Source: SHZL01 sp963784425 (GTDB lineage Bacteria; Pseudomonadota; Gammaproteobacteria; Xanthomonadales; SZUA-36). Taken from it: a DNA stretch of 64,000 nt. Shown piece after piece: positions 1-8,651 of the stretch. The stretch spans positions 1-64,000 of the forward strand of contig CAWARM010000013.1 in NCBI GenBank assembly GCA_963784425.1. Direction: 5' to 3'. The notes beneath the pieces are model-generated. The model made no database searches, had not been told where the DNA came from, and was given only the letters and a program-made list of their open reading frames with translations. A program made the translations under genes and the position numbers. How positions within the stretch are numbered: the first letter of the stretch is position 1; the number at the start of each line of letters is the position of its first letter.

Positions 1-167
1 AACCGGCGCTGATAGCCGAAATTGACAACCTGAAGCAAAAACTGGCTGCTAATTGGGCCACGTTGGCCACGTTTAAAGCGAGAGAAGACGAGATACGCAA
101 TAAATTCAACGGGGAGCTGGCAACCTACCGGAGACTTTCGGCCGCAGCAGCCGCGCAAAAGCACTAG
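1..167 (+). CDS. C-terminal end of an unknown coiled-coil protein (5' truncated)
   Basis: The window opens inside a plus-strand gene. Frame 3 is open from the first bases to the TAG at 165-167 and gives a 54-residue tail. It is rich in Leu, Lys, Glu and Ala with roughly heptad-spaced hydrophobic residues (IDNLKQKL near its beginning), so it is probably helical or coiled coil, and it ends in a short Ala-rich stretch. The next gene starts 14 bp later on the same strand. In many gammaproteobacteria prmA precedes the next gene, but this tail does not look like a methyltransferase end. I cannot assign a function. Confidence 0.6.
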   Translation, partial: PALIAEIDNLKQKLAANWATLATFKAREDEIRNKFNGELATYRRLSAAAAAQKH

Positions 168-181
168 GGCGGAATGTAACC

Positions 182-946
182 ATGTTTACCCGCTGCCATG
201 CTTGCCATACCGTTCATCCAATCAATGCCGAATTATTGGCCCGTGGAGGCGGCAAGTTCCGCTGTGGCAAGTGCCACAAAGTCAATAATGCGCTGGAAGC
301 GCTGTTTGACCAGTGGCCCGACGCCAGCCAGCAAGGCGCCCAAGCCGGTGACCTGCCGGAATTGGGGATTGCGCTGTCGCTCAGCGGACGCGGCGAAAAC
401 CCCGACAACCCGGAAGAGGCTGCTGGCGGAAGCGATGCATCCGGTGGCCCGACCGGTTACCAAGCCCCGCGAAAGGTATGGATAAGAGTCCTTTGGATAA
501 CTGCTGCCGTCGTGCTGACACTGGTGGTCAGTTTTAACCTGGCAGTATTTTTTCAACTCCCCGTGCTGAACCACCCTTTGTTACAGCCGGCGCTGGTCAC
601 GCTGGGGATCAAGCAGGCCGCGAACACTTCTCCAGCCAGCAATGCAGAGGCGATAGAACTGCTGGCCCGAACCATGGAACCTCATCCTTCCCGCCCCGGC
701 GTGCTGCTGTTGACCGCCAGTATTGTCAACCGCGCTGAGGTCCGGCAGCCCTACCCGGCGGTCGACGTAACACTGGTGGATATCGGCGGACGACGCCTGT
801 CCCGAAAGTTGTTCAAACCTGGTGACTACCTTACCCGCAGCGCGGAGTTGCGCTCGGGCATGGCGCCCGGCGGCCACCTGACATTTTCACTGGAAATAGA
901 AGACCCGGGCAACGAAGCAACGGGCTTCGAACTCCAGTTCCGTTAA
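182..946 (+). CDS. MJ0042-type zinc-ribbon, DUF3426-like membrane protein
   Basis: 254 residues. The N-terminus carries a zinc ribbon with two CxxC pairs (Cys5, Cys8, Cys28, Cys31), the pattern of the MJ0042/zinc_ribbon_5 domain. A low-complexity linker follows, then one transmembrane segment at about residues 98-125 (VLWITAAVVLTLVVSFNLAV). The C-terminal 130 residues are extracytoplasmic and resemble the DUF3426 beta-sandwich. The family usually sits between prmA and fis in gammaproteobacteria, which matches the position here two genes before purH. The molecular role is unknown. The ribbon predicts metal binding on the cytoplasmic side; that is inference. Confidence 0.85.
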   Translation: MFTRCHACHTVHPINAELLARGGGKFRCGKCHKVNNALEALFDQWPDASQQGAQAGDLPELGIALSLSGRGENPDNPEEAAGGSDASGGPTGYQAPRKVWIRVLWITAAVVLTLVVSFNLAVFFQLPVLNHPLLQPALVTLGIKQAANTSPASNAEAIELLARTMEPHPSRPGVLLLTASIVNRAEVRQPYPAVDVTLVDIGGRRLSRKLFKPGDYLTRSAELRSGMAPGGHLTFSLEIEDPGNEATGFELQFR

Positions 947-1065
947 CGGGTAGCACCCCGATGTTGAAAGATTTGCGCCAAACCGGCGCGCACTCCAGCC
1001 ATGGGTTGTGGTAGGGTTACAGGTTCGAGCCGATAAAAATAGTTTCAGCACAATTGCCTGCGAAA

Positions 1066-1341
1066 ATGACCAAAGAAACCGAACAAACTACCCCGCTCAG
1101 AAAAAATGTTCAGCATGCCATCAGGCGCTACCTCGAAGACATGGGGCAGTGCCAGACCGAAAGCCTGTACCAGACTCTGTTGGCCGAGGTTGAGCCTCCG
1201 TTGATTGAAGAGGTGCTGCGCTATACGCATGGCAACCAGTCACAAACGGCGCGCATCCTGGGCATTACCCGCAATACCTTGCGTACAAAGTTGAGCCGCT
1301 ACGATATCCCAGTCACCAATGGCAAGCACTGGCCTGCCTGA
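1066..1341 (+). CDS. fis: DNA-binding protein Fis
   Basis: 91 residues from ATG 1066. A TTG at 1054 would add four residues; neither start has a clear Shine-Dalgarno sequence. Fis is a homodimeric nucleoid protein that bends DNA, activates rRNA promoters and assists site-specific recombination. The C-terminal helix-turn-helix is clear (GNQSQTARILGITRNTLRTK), and the acidic N-terminal half fits the dimerisation region. E. coli Fis has 98 residues. In E. coli fis is downstream of dusB; here no dusB lies between the zinc-ribbon gene and fis, and fis is 18 bp upstream of purH, so the two may be co-transcribed. Identification is firm and the exact start is uncertain. Confidence 0.9.
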   Translation: MTKETEQTTPLRKNVQHAIRRYLEDMGQCQTESLYQTLLAEVEPPLIEEVLRYTHGNQSQTARILGITRNTLRTKLSRYDIPVTNGKHWPA

Positions 1342-1359
1342 CCAGGCAGTGCATGGCAT

Positions 1360-3000
1360 ATGAATGGCCCAAAGCTATCCGTGCCCAGGCTGGCCCTGGT
1401 CAGCGTTTCGGACAAAGACGGAATTGTTGAGTTTGCCACCCGCCTCACAGCACTGGGTTTTGCTTTACTGAGCACAGGCGGCACCGCCAGGTACCTTGCT
1501 GATTCCGGCCTCGCTGTAACCGAAGTTTCCGACTACACCGGGTTTCCTGAAATCATGGGAGGCCGGGTAAAAACCCTGCATCCGCGCATTCACGGTGGTT
1601 TACTCGGGCGCGCGGGTGCGGATGATGCGGTCATGGCCGAGCAGGATATTCCGCGCATCGCCCTTGCTGTGATCAACCTGTACCCCTTCGACGAGGTTAC
1701 CCGCGACCCCGGCTGCAGCCTGGAAACGGCCATTGAAAATATTGACATTGGCGGGCCGGCAATGGTGCGCTCCGCGGCAAAGAACTATGCCTCCGTGGGC
1801 GTAGTAACCTCAAAGGACCAGTATGCGCAGGTGCTGGCTGAACTGGAACGCAATGGGGGCGAGCTCGGCCTGGAATTTCGTTTTGAACTGGCGGTTGCCG
1901 CCTTCAATCGCATTGCGCAGTACGATGCGGCCATCAGCTCCTGGCTTTCCGCCGTGACGCCGCAGGGAGAGCGCATGACCTTCCCCGGCCAGGCCAATGC
2001 ATGTTTCCGGAAAATCATGGACTTGCGCTACGGTGAAAACCCCCACCAGCAAGCCGCGTGGTACAGCAACATAAATCCACAGGGCAAGCTGGATGCGCAG
2101 GACTCCAGCCTGTCTGCGGCCCGGCAATTACAGGGCAAGGAATTGTCGTTCAATAATATTGCGGATGCGGATGCGGCCTGGGCTTGCGTCACGCAGTTTA
2201 CCGGTCCTGCCTGTGTCATCGTCAAGCACGCCAATCCGTGCGGAGTGGCGGTGGCTGCAACACTGCTGGCTGCGTACGACCAGGCCTACGCAACGGATCC
2301 TACGTCCGCCTTCGGCGGCATCATTGCCTTCAATGCGACAGTGGATGTTGCGACCGCAGAAGCCTTGCTGGCGCGCCAGTTCGTGGAAGTGCTGCTGGCC
2401 CCCGGTTTCTCCAGTGAAGCCTTGCAGGTCCTGGCGCACAAACAGAATGTGCGAGTGCTGTGTGTTGCGCCAAGCAAACTACTGACCACGCCACAGGGCA
2501 AACCAATGGGGAAACCAGCGGCCCAGACGATGGCGCAGCAGGATTTCAAAAGAATCAGCGGTGGACTGCTGGTGCAGACAACGGATCTTGCGCAAGTACG
2601 TCGTGCTGATTGCCGTGTAGTGAGCAAGAGAGCAGCCACGGATGCACAGTGGGACGATCTCCTGTTCGCCTGGAACGTAGTCAAAATGGTCAAATCCAAT
2701 GCCATCGTGTACGCCGCCGGCGGCCGCACCCTGGGAATTGGCGCAGGCCAGATGAGCCGGGTAGATTCCGCACGCATTGCACGCTGGAAAGCGGCGGAAG
2801 CGGGCCTGGACCTGGCGCACAGCGTCATGGCATCGGACGCGTTTTTCCCTTTCCGTGACGGCATTGACATGGCCGCCGAAGCCGGCATTTCGGGCGTGAT
2901 TCAGCCCGGCGGTTCCATGCGCGACGAAGAGGTTATTGCCGCTGCTGATGAGCACGATCTCGTGATGGTCTTCACGGGTATACGGCATTTCAGGCATTGA
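1360..3000 (+). CDS. purH: Bifunctional AICAR transformylase / IMP cyclohydrolase
   Basis: 546 residues, slightly longer than the usual 525-530. PurH catalyses the last two steps of IMP synthesis in the cytosol: formylation of AICAR by 10-formyl-THF, then ring closure. The N-terminal cyclohydrolase (MGS-like) domain is seen in [14 protein letters not shown] and the STGGTARYL phosphate-binding segment. The transformylase domain has the conserved KHANPCG at about residue 289 and ends with [25 protein letters not shown]. It begins 18 bp after fis and is followed 40 bp later by purD, forming a purHD pair. No PurR-like operator was recognised. Confidence 0.97.
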   Translation: MNGPKLSVPRLALVSVSDKDGIVEFATRLTALGFALLSTGGTARYLADSGLAVTEVSDYTGFPEIMGGRVKTLHPRIHGGLLGRAGADDAVMAEQDIPRIALAVINLYPFDEVTRDPGCSLETAIENIDIGGPAMVRSAAKNYASVGVVTSKDQYAQVLAELERNGGELGLEFRFELAVAAFNRIAQYDAAISSWLSAVTPQGERMTFPGQANACFRKIMDLRYGENPHQQAAWYSNINPQGKLDAQDSSLSAARQLQGKELSFNNIADADAAWACVTQFTGPACVIVKHANPCGVAVAATLLAAYDQAYATDPTSAFGGIIAFNATVDVATAEALLARQFVEVLLAPGFSSEALQVLAHKQNVRVLCVAPSKLLTTPQGKPMGKPAAQTMAQQDFKRISGGLLVQTTDLAQVRRADCRVVSKRAATDAQWDDLLFAWNVVKMVKSNAIVYAAGGRTLGIGAGQMSRVDSARIARWKAAEAGLDLAHSVMASDAFFPFRDGIDMAAEAGISGVIQPGGSMRDEEVIAAADEHDLVMVFTGIRHFRH

Positions 3001-3040
3001 AGCGCCCGCGCCAGAGGAGACCGGGCTTGAGGAGGCCTGC

Positions 3041-4342
3041 ATGAAGGTATTGATTGTTGGAGGCGGGGGGCGCGAGCATGCGCTGGCTTGGAAAGTGGCG
3101 CAGTCCGTGACCGTCGAACGGGTATACGTGGCACCCGGCAATGCCGGAACTGCCCTGGAAAAGAAAACAGAAAATGTTGCCATTGCCGCCAATGACCTCG
3201 ATGGCCTGCTGGGGTTTGCCTGCTCGCAGGGGATAGGCCTGACCATAGTCGGGCCGGAAGATCCGCTGGTGCTGGGCATAGTCGATCAATTCCAGGCTGC
3301 GGGCCTTGCCTGTTTTGGACCCAGCGCGGCTGCTGCACGACTGGAGGGTTCAAAAGCGTTCGCCAAGGCCTTCATGGGTCGCCACAACATTCCCACCGCA
3401 CCTTACGGTGAGTTTACCGATGTGGCTGAAGCGGTCGCCTTCATTCGCCGGCACAGCGCCAATCAGCCGGGGACGCCCATCGTGGTCAAGGCCGATGGCC
3501 TCGCCGCCGGCAAAGGAGTGATCGTGGCACATGACCCGCTGCAAGCGGAGGCGGCAGTGCTGGACATGCTGGCGGGTAATGTCTACGGGGAAGCCGGGCA
3601 CCGCGTCATCATCGAGCAGTTTCTTGCAGGCGAGGAGGCGAGTTTCATCGTCATGGCGGACGGGAAAAATGTGCTCCCCCTTGCCACCTCGCAGGACCAC
3701 AAGGCCGTGGGTGACGGCGACACCGGCCCCAACACCGGTGGCATGGGAGCCTATTCGCCTGCCCCGGTGGTTACTGCTGTGCTGCATGACCGGGTCATGC
3801 GCGAGGTGATCCAGCCTGCCGTTGACGGCATGGCCGCCGAGGGACATCCTTTTTGCGGTTTTCTCTATGCCGGGTTGATGATTTCACCCGATGGCGGATT
3901 CAAGGTGCTGGAATTCAATGTGCGCTTTGGCGACCCCGAAACCCAACCCGTGCTGATGCGGCTGAAGTCAGACCTGGCCACGCTCTGCCTGGCCGCGCTG
4001 GACCAGCAACTTGACCGGCACCAGGCACTGTGGGACCCGCGCTGCAGCCTGGGCGTGGTCATGGCCGCCGGTGGCTATCCCGGCCGTTACGCCGGGGGCG
4101 ATGTGATCAGCGGTCTCGATCAGCCGCTGCCAGGTCATGTGAAGGTGTTCCTGGCCGGAGCCGGGCAAACACACGAAGGTATTGTCACCCGCGGTGGCCG
4201 CGTGCTGTGCGTGTGTGCGCTCGGAGACTCAGTCGCAGCAGCGCAGAAGTCAGCTTATGCTGCCTGCGCAACCATTCACTGGAAGGATTCTTTCTATCGC
4301 AAGGACATTGGTTACCGCGCCATTGCCCGGGAAAACCACTGA
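3041..4342 (+). CDS. purD: Phosphoribosylamine-glycine ligase
   Basis: 433 residues, normal for GARS. It ligates glycine to phosphoribosylamine with ATP, the second step of purine synthesis. The N-terminal GGGGREHALAWK loop is at residues 7-18. The ATP-grasp core is seen in GTPIVVKADGLAAGKGVIVA and in the metal-binding VLEFNVRFGDPETQPVL. The start ATG 3041 is preceded by GAGGAGACC and GGAGGCC stretches that can serve as the ribosome site. It lies 40 bp after purH and its TGA is 4 bp before the uvrD start, so purH-purD-uvrD may be read as one transcript. Confidence 0.97.
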   Translation: MKVLIVGGGGREHALAWKVAQSVTVERVYVAPGNAGTALEKKTENVAIAANDLDGLLGFACSQGIGLTIVGPEDPLVLGIVDQFQAAGLACFGPSAAAARLEGSKAFAKAFMGRHNIPTAPYGEFTDVAEAVAFIRRHSANQPGTPIVVKADGLAAGKGVIVAHDPLQAEAAVLDMLAGNVYGEAGHRVIIEQFLAGEEASFIVMADGKNVLPLATSQDHKAVGDGDTGPNTGGMGAYSPAPVVTAVLHDRVMREVIQPAVDGMAAEGHPFCGFLYAGLMISPDGGFKVLEFNVRFGDPETQPVLMRLKSDLATLCLAALDQQLDRHQALWDPRCSLGVVMAAGGYPGRYAGGDVISGLDQPLPGHVKVFLAGAGQTHEGIVTRGGRVLCVCALGDSVAAAQKSAYAACATIHWKDSFYRKDIGYRAIARENH

Positions 4343-4346
4343 CCCC

Positions 4347-6533
4347 ATGGATGTTTCCCACCTGCTGCAAGATCTCAACGATGCCCAACGCGCAGCAGTA
4401 ACCCTGGAGGGCGGGCATGCACTGATTCTCGCCGGCGCCGGCAGCGGCAAGACCCGTGTGCTTATTCACCGCCTGGCGTGGCTCATCCAGGTCAACCATG
4501 TTTCTCCGCTCGGCATCCTGGCCGTGACTTTCACCAACAAGGCGGCTGGTGAAATGCGCTCGCGCGCCGGCACCTTGCTGCAGATGTCCCCGCGACCTTT
4601 GTGGATCGGAACCTTCCACGGCATTGCCCATCGCCTGTTGCGCATGCACTGGAAAGAAGCGCGCTTGCCTGAATCCTTCCAGATCCTGGACTCCGAAGAC
4701 CAGCAGCGCCTGCTGCGGCGAATCATTCGTGAAGAAGGCCTGGATGACACCCACTGGCCGGCCAAGCAGGCCCAATGGTTCATCAACGCCCGCAAGGACG
4801 AAGGCGAACGGCCCCGGCACATTGAGCACCTTGATCACCCGGCAACTGCCACCTGGGCGCACATCTACCAGCGTTACGAGGATTATTGCAACCGCGGCGG
4901 GCTGGTGGATTTTGCTGAAATACTATTGCGCGCCCACGAACTCTGGCTGGAACAGCCGGCCGTTCTCGACCATTACCGCCGGCGTCTGCAGTATCTTCTG
5001 ATCGACGAATTCCAGGACACCAACGCAATCCAGTACGCCTGGTTGCGCATGCTGGCCGGTGATACCGGGTCGATGTTCGTGGTGGGTGACGACGACCAGT
5101 CCATCTATGGCTGGCGGGGCGCCAGGGTCGAGAATGTACAGAGCTTTGTACGCGACTTCCCGGCCGTTGCCACCATCAGGCTGGAGCAGAACTACCGTTC
5201 CACCGGGACCATTCTCGCTGCGGCAAACGGGGTAATTGCCAACAATCAGGGCCGCATGGGCAAGAAGCTCTGGACCGATGGCCCGGACGGTACTCCAATC
5301 AACCTCTACTCGGCATTCAACGAGCAGGACGAGGCCCGTTTCGTGGTGGAACAGATCCGCCAATGGCTGGACCAGGGCCGGCGGGCGGACGAGGTCGCCA
5401 TCCTCTACCGCACCACGGCCCAGTCGCGCCTGTTTGAAGAGTACCTGCTGCGCGCAGGTATCGCCTACCGGGTCTATGGCGGCCAGCGCTTTTTTGAACG
5501 CGTCGAGGTCAAGGACGCACTGGCCTACCTGCGCCTGGTGCTCAACCCCAACGACGATGCCGCCCTGGAGCGGGTCATCAACAAGCCGGCACGGGCCATC
5601 GGCGACAAGACGGTCTCCATCCTGCGCTTGCAGGCCCGCGAGGCCAATGTCAGCCTGTGGCAGGCGGCACAGGCCTGCATCCGGCAAAAACTCATACCCC
5701 CGCGAGCCAGCGCCGCGGTGCAGGAATTCATTGACCTGGTCAGCGGCATGCAGGAGCGCATGCAGAACTGGACGCTGGGAAACCAGATGCAAGCCGTAAT
5801 TGATGAAAGCAAGCTCGCGACACATTACGACAAGGAACCGCGCGAGCGCATGGAAACCCGCATTGAAAACCTGCGCGAACTGGTCAATGCAGCAGATGCC
5901 TTCATTTTGCCGAATGAGGATGCGGACGCAGGCATGACGGAACTGCAATCCTTCCTCAGCCATGCCTCGCTGGAGGCAGGCGAGACCCAGGGAGAAAGCT
6001 GGGATGACTGTGTGCAACTCATGACGCTGCACTCGGCCAAGGGACTTGAATTCCCAGTGGTTTTCATGGCCGGAATGGAAGACGGCCTGTTTCCGCACCA
6101 ACGATCAGTGGAGGAATCCGGCGGCCGTTTGGAAGAGGAGCGGCGACTGTGCTACGTCGGCATGACCCGCGCCCGCAAACAGTTGTGCCTGAGTTACGCC
6201 GAGACAAGGCGCATGCACGGAGCGGAATCCATGTCCCGCCCATCCCGTTTCATCGATGAAATACCTGCTGATCTGCTGCAGGAAATACGCCCACGCCTGT
6301 CGGCCAACCGGCCTTATGTATCCGCGCGGCCAGCGGCGGCAGCAAAACCACCCACGTTCAAAAACCAGGAATGGCCGTTCAAACTGGGCCAGCGCGTTCT
6401 GCACCACAAGTTCGGCGAGGGCACGGTACTGGCCTTCGAGGGTTCAGGCGAACACACGCGCGTGCAGGTCAACTTTTCCAAGGCTGGCAGCAAGTGGCTG
6501 GTGCTGGCCTATGCCAAGCTCGAAGCGCGGTAA
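4347..6533 (+). CDS. uvrD: DNA helicase II (UvrD)
   Basis: 728 residues from ATG 4347; E. coli UvrD has 720. The frame is open further upstream inside purD, but MDVSHLLQDLNDAQ matches the conserved UvrD N-terminus, so the longer start is rejected. UvrD is an SF1A 3'-5' helicase used in nucleotide-excision and mismatch repair. Motifs visible: Walker A GAGSGKTR near residue 30, LLIDEFQDTN (motif II), GDDDQSIYGWRGA (motif III), EQNYRS (motif IV), LMTLHSAKGLEFPVVF (motif V) and VGMTRARK (motif VI). The C-terminal Tudor-like tail (LGQRVLHHKFGEGTVL) binds RNA polymerase in E. coli. Start is 4 bp after the purD stop. Confidence 0.97.
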   Translation: MDVSHLLQDLNDAQRAAVTLEGGHALILAGAGSGKTRVLIHRLAWLIQVNHVSPLGILAVTFTNKAAGEMRSRAGTLLQMSPRPLWIGTFHGIAHRLLRMHWKEARLPESFQILDSEDQQRLLRRIIREEGLDDTHWPAKQAQWFINARKDEGERPRHIEHLDHPATATWAHIYQRYEDYCNRGGLVDFAEILLRAHELWLEQPAVLDHYRRRLQYLLIDEFQDTNAIQYAWLRMLAGDTGSMFVVGDDDQSIYGWRGARVENVQSFVRDFPAVATIRLEQNYRSTGTILAAANGVIANNQGRMGKKLWTDGPDGTPINLYSAFNEQDEARFVVEQIRQWLDQGRRADEVAILYRTTAQSRLFEEYLLRAGIAYRVYGGQRFFERVEVKDALAYLRLVLNPNDDAALERVINKPARAIGDKTVSILRLQAREANVSLWQAAQACIRQKLIPPRASAAVQEFIDLVSGMQERMQNWTLGNQMQAVIDESKLATHYDKEPRERMETRIENLRELVNAADAFILPNEDADAGMTELQSFLSHASLEAGETQGESWDDCVQLMTLHSAKGLEFPVVFMAGMEDGLFPHQRSVEESGGRLEEERRLCYVGMTRARKQLCLSYAETRRMHGAESMSRPSRFIDEIPADLLQEIRPRLSANRPYVSARPAAAAKPPTFKNQEWPFKLGQRVLHHKFGEGTVLAFEGSGEHTRVQVNFSKAGSKWLVLAYAKLEAR

Positions 6534-6549
6534 ACCCGGTCTGCCGGTC

Positions 6550-7491
6550 ATGGGAAACACCAGCGAAAACAGCGAAGAGATCCGCTTGCACACGCCGCTG
6601 GGCACACTGGCCGGCCTGCGCTGGTCTCCGCCCCATAGTGGAACAAGCAGTACACCGGTGTTGTGCGTGCACGGCTGGCTGGATAATGCCGCCTCGTTTA
6701 TCCCCCTGTCGCAGCATCTGCACGGCATGGACATCGTAGCCCTGGACTTGCCTGGTCACGGACACTCCTACCACAGGCATCCGTCTGCACACTATTACTT
6801 CATGGATTACCTGTGGGACATCGACACTGCCCTGGATGCGCTGGGATGGACCTCCTGCCACATGGTTGGCCACTCCCTTGGGGCAGCCATCCTGTCGCTT
6901 TATGCTGCGACCTGCCCACGAAGGGTGCGCAGCCTGGTGCTGCTCGATGCCCTGGGGCCAATGAGTGAACCCGCCTCAGGCAGCACTGACCGGTTGCGCC
7001 GGAGCCTGGATGATTTCCGTTCCGGGGCGCGGCCCAAAAAGGCCTACGATTCCATCGAGACCATGATCAAGGTGCGGCAGGCTAATACCAGGCTGGCCCA
7101 TGAACCGGCGCGCCTGATCTGTGAGCGCTCAGCGGAACACCGTGGCACACACTATGAATGGACCAATGACCCGGCCCTGTATTGGGTCTCACCCATCCTG
7201 ATGACCGAAGAACAGGCGCTCGACTACCTCGGGCATATCACCGCCCCGGTGCTCTCGCTCACTGCCACCCCGTTTGCGCCCTACGTCAACGAAGAAAAAG
7301 TAAGGGCGAGATGTGCGGTCATCGCGCACGGCCGCCACCTGCTGCAGGAAGGCGGCCACCACTTTCACATGGACCAGCCAGCCGAGGTTGCGTCTACGGT
7401 CGGTTCATTTATCCTTGAACGGGAACAGGCCCGGGAAAAACCCCAGGAGCAACCCCAGGAACAACATGATGCACACACACACCCGGTATAA
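6550..7491 (+). CDS. Alpha/beta-hydrolase fold protein
   Basis: 313 residues from ATG 6550. The frame is open back into uvrD, but the hydrolase fold begins after this Met. The oxyanion segment HGWLDNAASF follows strand beta-3, the nucleophile elbow is GHSLGA with Ser109, and a C-terminal His sits in GGHHFHMDQP, giving a plausible Ser-Asp-His triad. The pattern resembles serine-hydrolase-like (SERHL) and related esterases. The C-terminus is a Gln/Pro/Glu-rich tail (REKPQEQPQEQ) that overlaps the pyrF start by about 26 bp. Substrate unknown; a cytosolic esterase or lipase is the cautious call. Confidence 0.85.
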   Translation: MGNTSENSEEIRLHTPLGTLAGLRWSPPHSGTSSTPVLCVHGWLDNAASFIPLSQHLHGMDIVALDLPGHGHSYHRHPSAHYYFMDYLWDIDTALDALGWTSCHMVGHSLGAAILSLYAATCPRRVRSLVLLDALGPMSEPASGSTDRLRRSLDDFRSGARPKKAYDSIETMIKVRQANTRLAHEPARLICERSAEHRGTHYEWTNDPALYWVSPILMTEEQALDYLGHITAPVLSLTATPFAPYVNEEKVRARCAVIAHGRHLLQEGGHHFHMDQPAEVASTVGSFILEREQAREKPQEQPQEQHDAHTHPV

Positions 7492-8200
7492 GGCCAACAT
7501 ACCCGTGCGCGAGCGCCTGATTTTCGCCCTGGATGTCGCCGACATTGAGCAGGCACGCAGCCTCGTGACGCAACTGGGCGATGCAGTATGGTTTTACAAG
7601 CTGGGCCTGGAATTCTTCCTGTCCGGAAACTACTTTGAACTGGCCGCCGAACTGCGTTCTCAGGGCAAGAAAGTGTTTGCCGACCTGAAGTTGTTTGATA
7701 TCCCGGCAACGGTTGCTGCCGCAGTGCGCCAACTGGCCCGGCATGAGGTCGATTTCTGCACCGTGCATGGCAACGACTCCATGTTGCGCGCGGCGGCAGA
7801 AGCCAAGGGCAATTCAAAAATTCTCGCCGTTACCGCCCTGACCAGCCTGGACCAGGGTGACCTCGACGACCTGGGTTTCACCTGCGACGCGCATACACTG
7901 GTCCTGTCCCGCGCACGCCGGGCCCTGGAACTGGGTTGCGATGGCGTGGTTTCCTCCGGGCTTGAAGTAGCGGCGCTGCGTGCCTCCATCAACCACAGTC
8001 TGATCACCGTATGTCCTGGCATCCGCCCCATCCACAACGACGAAGAAGATGACCAGCAACGTGTGATGACGCCTGCGCTGGCGATCGCCAACGGCGCCGA
8101 CTACCTCGTAGTGGGACGGCCGATTCGTGACGCGGCGAATCCACGGGAAGCGGCAGAGCGGATACAGGCGGAGATTGCCGGCGCAATGGGCAATCCGTGA
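7466..8200 (+). CDS. pyrF: Orotidine 5'-phosphate decarboxylase
   Basis: 244 residues from ATG 7466; the adjacent ATG 7469 is equally possible. AGGA at 7457-7460 is placed correctly for either and favours these over the longer upstream frame. PyrF removes CO2 from OMP to form UMP, the last step of de novo pyrimidine synthesis. The catalytic Lys-Asp segment ADLKLFDIP and the phosphate-binding VVGRPIRDAANPREAA near the C-terminus are clear, as is LIFALDVAD at the first strand. It overlaps the end of the hydrolase gene, so translation is probably coupled. A strong intrinsic terminator lies about 150 bp downstream. Confidence 0.96.
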   Translation: MMHTHTRYKANIPVRERLIFALDVADIEQARSLVTQLGDAVWFYKLGLEFFLSGNYFELAAELRSQGKKVFADLKLFDIPATVAAAVRQLARHEVDFCTVHGNDSMLRAAAEAKGNSKILAVTALTSLDQGDLDDLGFTCDAHTLVLSRARRALELGCDGVVSSGLEVAALRASINHSLITVCPGIRPIHNDEEDDQQRVMTPALAIANGADYLVVGRPIRDAANPREAAERIQAEIAGAMGNP

Positions 8201-8217
8201 TGTTCTTTGGTCGGGAC

Positions 8218-8247
8218 TTGACAATTCTTGATATCAGACATTACGAT
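8218..8247 (+). promoter_or_regulatory. Sigma-70 promoter candidate after pyrF
   Basis: Perfect -35 TTGACA at 8218-8223, an 18-bp spacer and TACGAT at 8242-8247 (4 of 6 match to TATAAT). Two GATATC copies at 8230-8235 and 8245-8250 sit in the spacer and across the -10, which could be an operator or chance. Confidence 0.45.
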
Positions 8248-8253
8248 ATCCGC

Positions 8254-8383
8254 GTAACTTCATAATAAACTGAAAAAAATAACTCGGTGGACTGCAGCTA
8301 AACAATCATTTATAAGCATTTGCGATCCTCTCCGGCTCTGCCGGATTTCCGGGCGGGCCTTTGTGCCCAGCCCGGATTTTTTT
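8254..8383 (+). ncRNA. Candidate small RNA or leader between pyrF and plsB
   Basis: A promoter-like sequence at 8218-8247 and a strong terminator ending at 8383 would bound a transcript of about 130 nt. No usable ATG reading frame lies between them. The segment has an A-rich 5' part and a short CCGG-based hairpin at about 8333-8345 before the terminator. It could be an independent sRNA or a prematurely terminated leader of plsB. No known sRNA family was recognised. Confidence 0.3.
8349..8383 (+). terminator. Intrinsic terminator
   Basis: Stem CCGGGCGGGC pairs with GCCC(A)GCCCGG around the loop CTTTGT with one bulged A, followed by seven T at 8377-8383. It closes either the pyrF transcript or the short transcript described at 8254. 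Confidence 0.8.
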
Positions 8384-8460
8384 GTTCGCCACCATTGATC
8401 GACAGTAATCGTAAATTCACCAGCCCAAAGCTGGAATCGGGGCTAAAATAGGCGTCCACC

Positions 8461-8623
8461 AGTGGCCTTTAACAGTCAAAGCCGTAGTGATCTGGGTGAT
8501 GCATCGCGCTGCGAGGCAAGGCGCGAGGAGGAGACATAGTGGGCACTATGGCGACAACGAGCAACGCCGCATCGGAGTGCGAGGCGCGCCCAGGCGCTAT
8601 GGATTTGGCTGTTACAGGCCACT
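8461..8623. repeat. 163-bp near-palindromic element upstream of plsB
   Basis: The two halves are inverted copies. Outer ends AGTGGCCT/AGGCCACT are followed by TAACAG, CAAA and other matched blocks, broken by single mismatches near the ends and larger differences further in. The exact centre is CATAGTGGGCACTATG at 8535-8550. It has the form of a MITE or REP-type hairpin without coding capacity. It ends 28 bp before the plsB start and would fold into a long hairpin in any plsB leader. An open frame through it (8487-8651) is in frame with plsB but is only repeat sequence. No other copy is in this window. Confidence 0.8.
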
Positions 8624-8651
8624 AGGCCAGCCTGAAGCGCCATACCAACCG

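Noticed and set aside
4182..4346. Longer uvrD frame beginning inside purD
   Set aside because: MDVSHLLQDLNDAQ at 4347 is the conserved UvrD start.
8487..8651. 55 extra in-frame codons upstream of plsB
   Set aside because: They translate the palindromic element and do not resemble PlsB; ATG 8652 gives a normal N-terminus.
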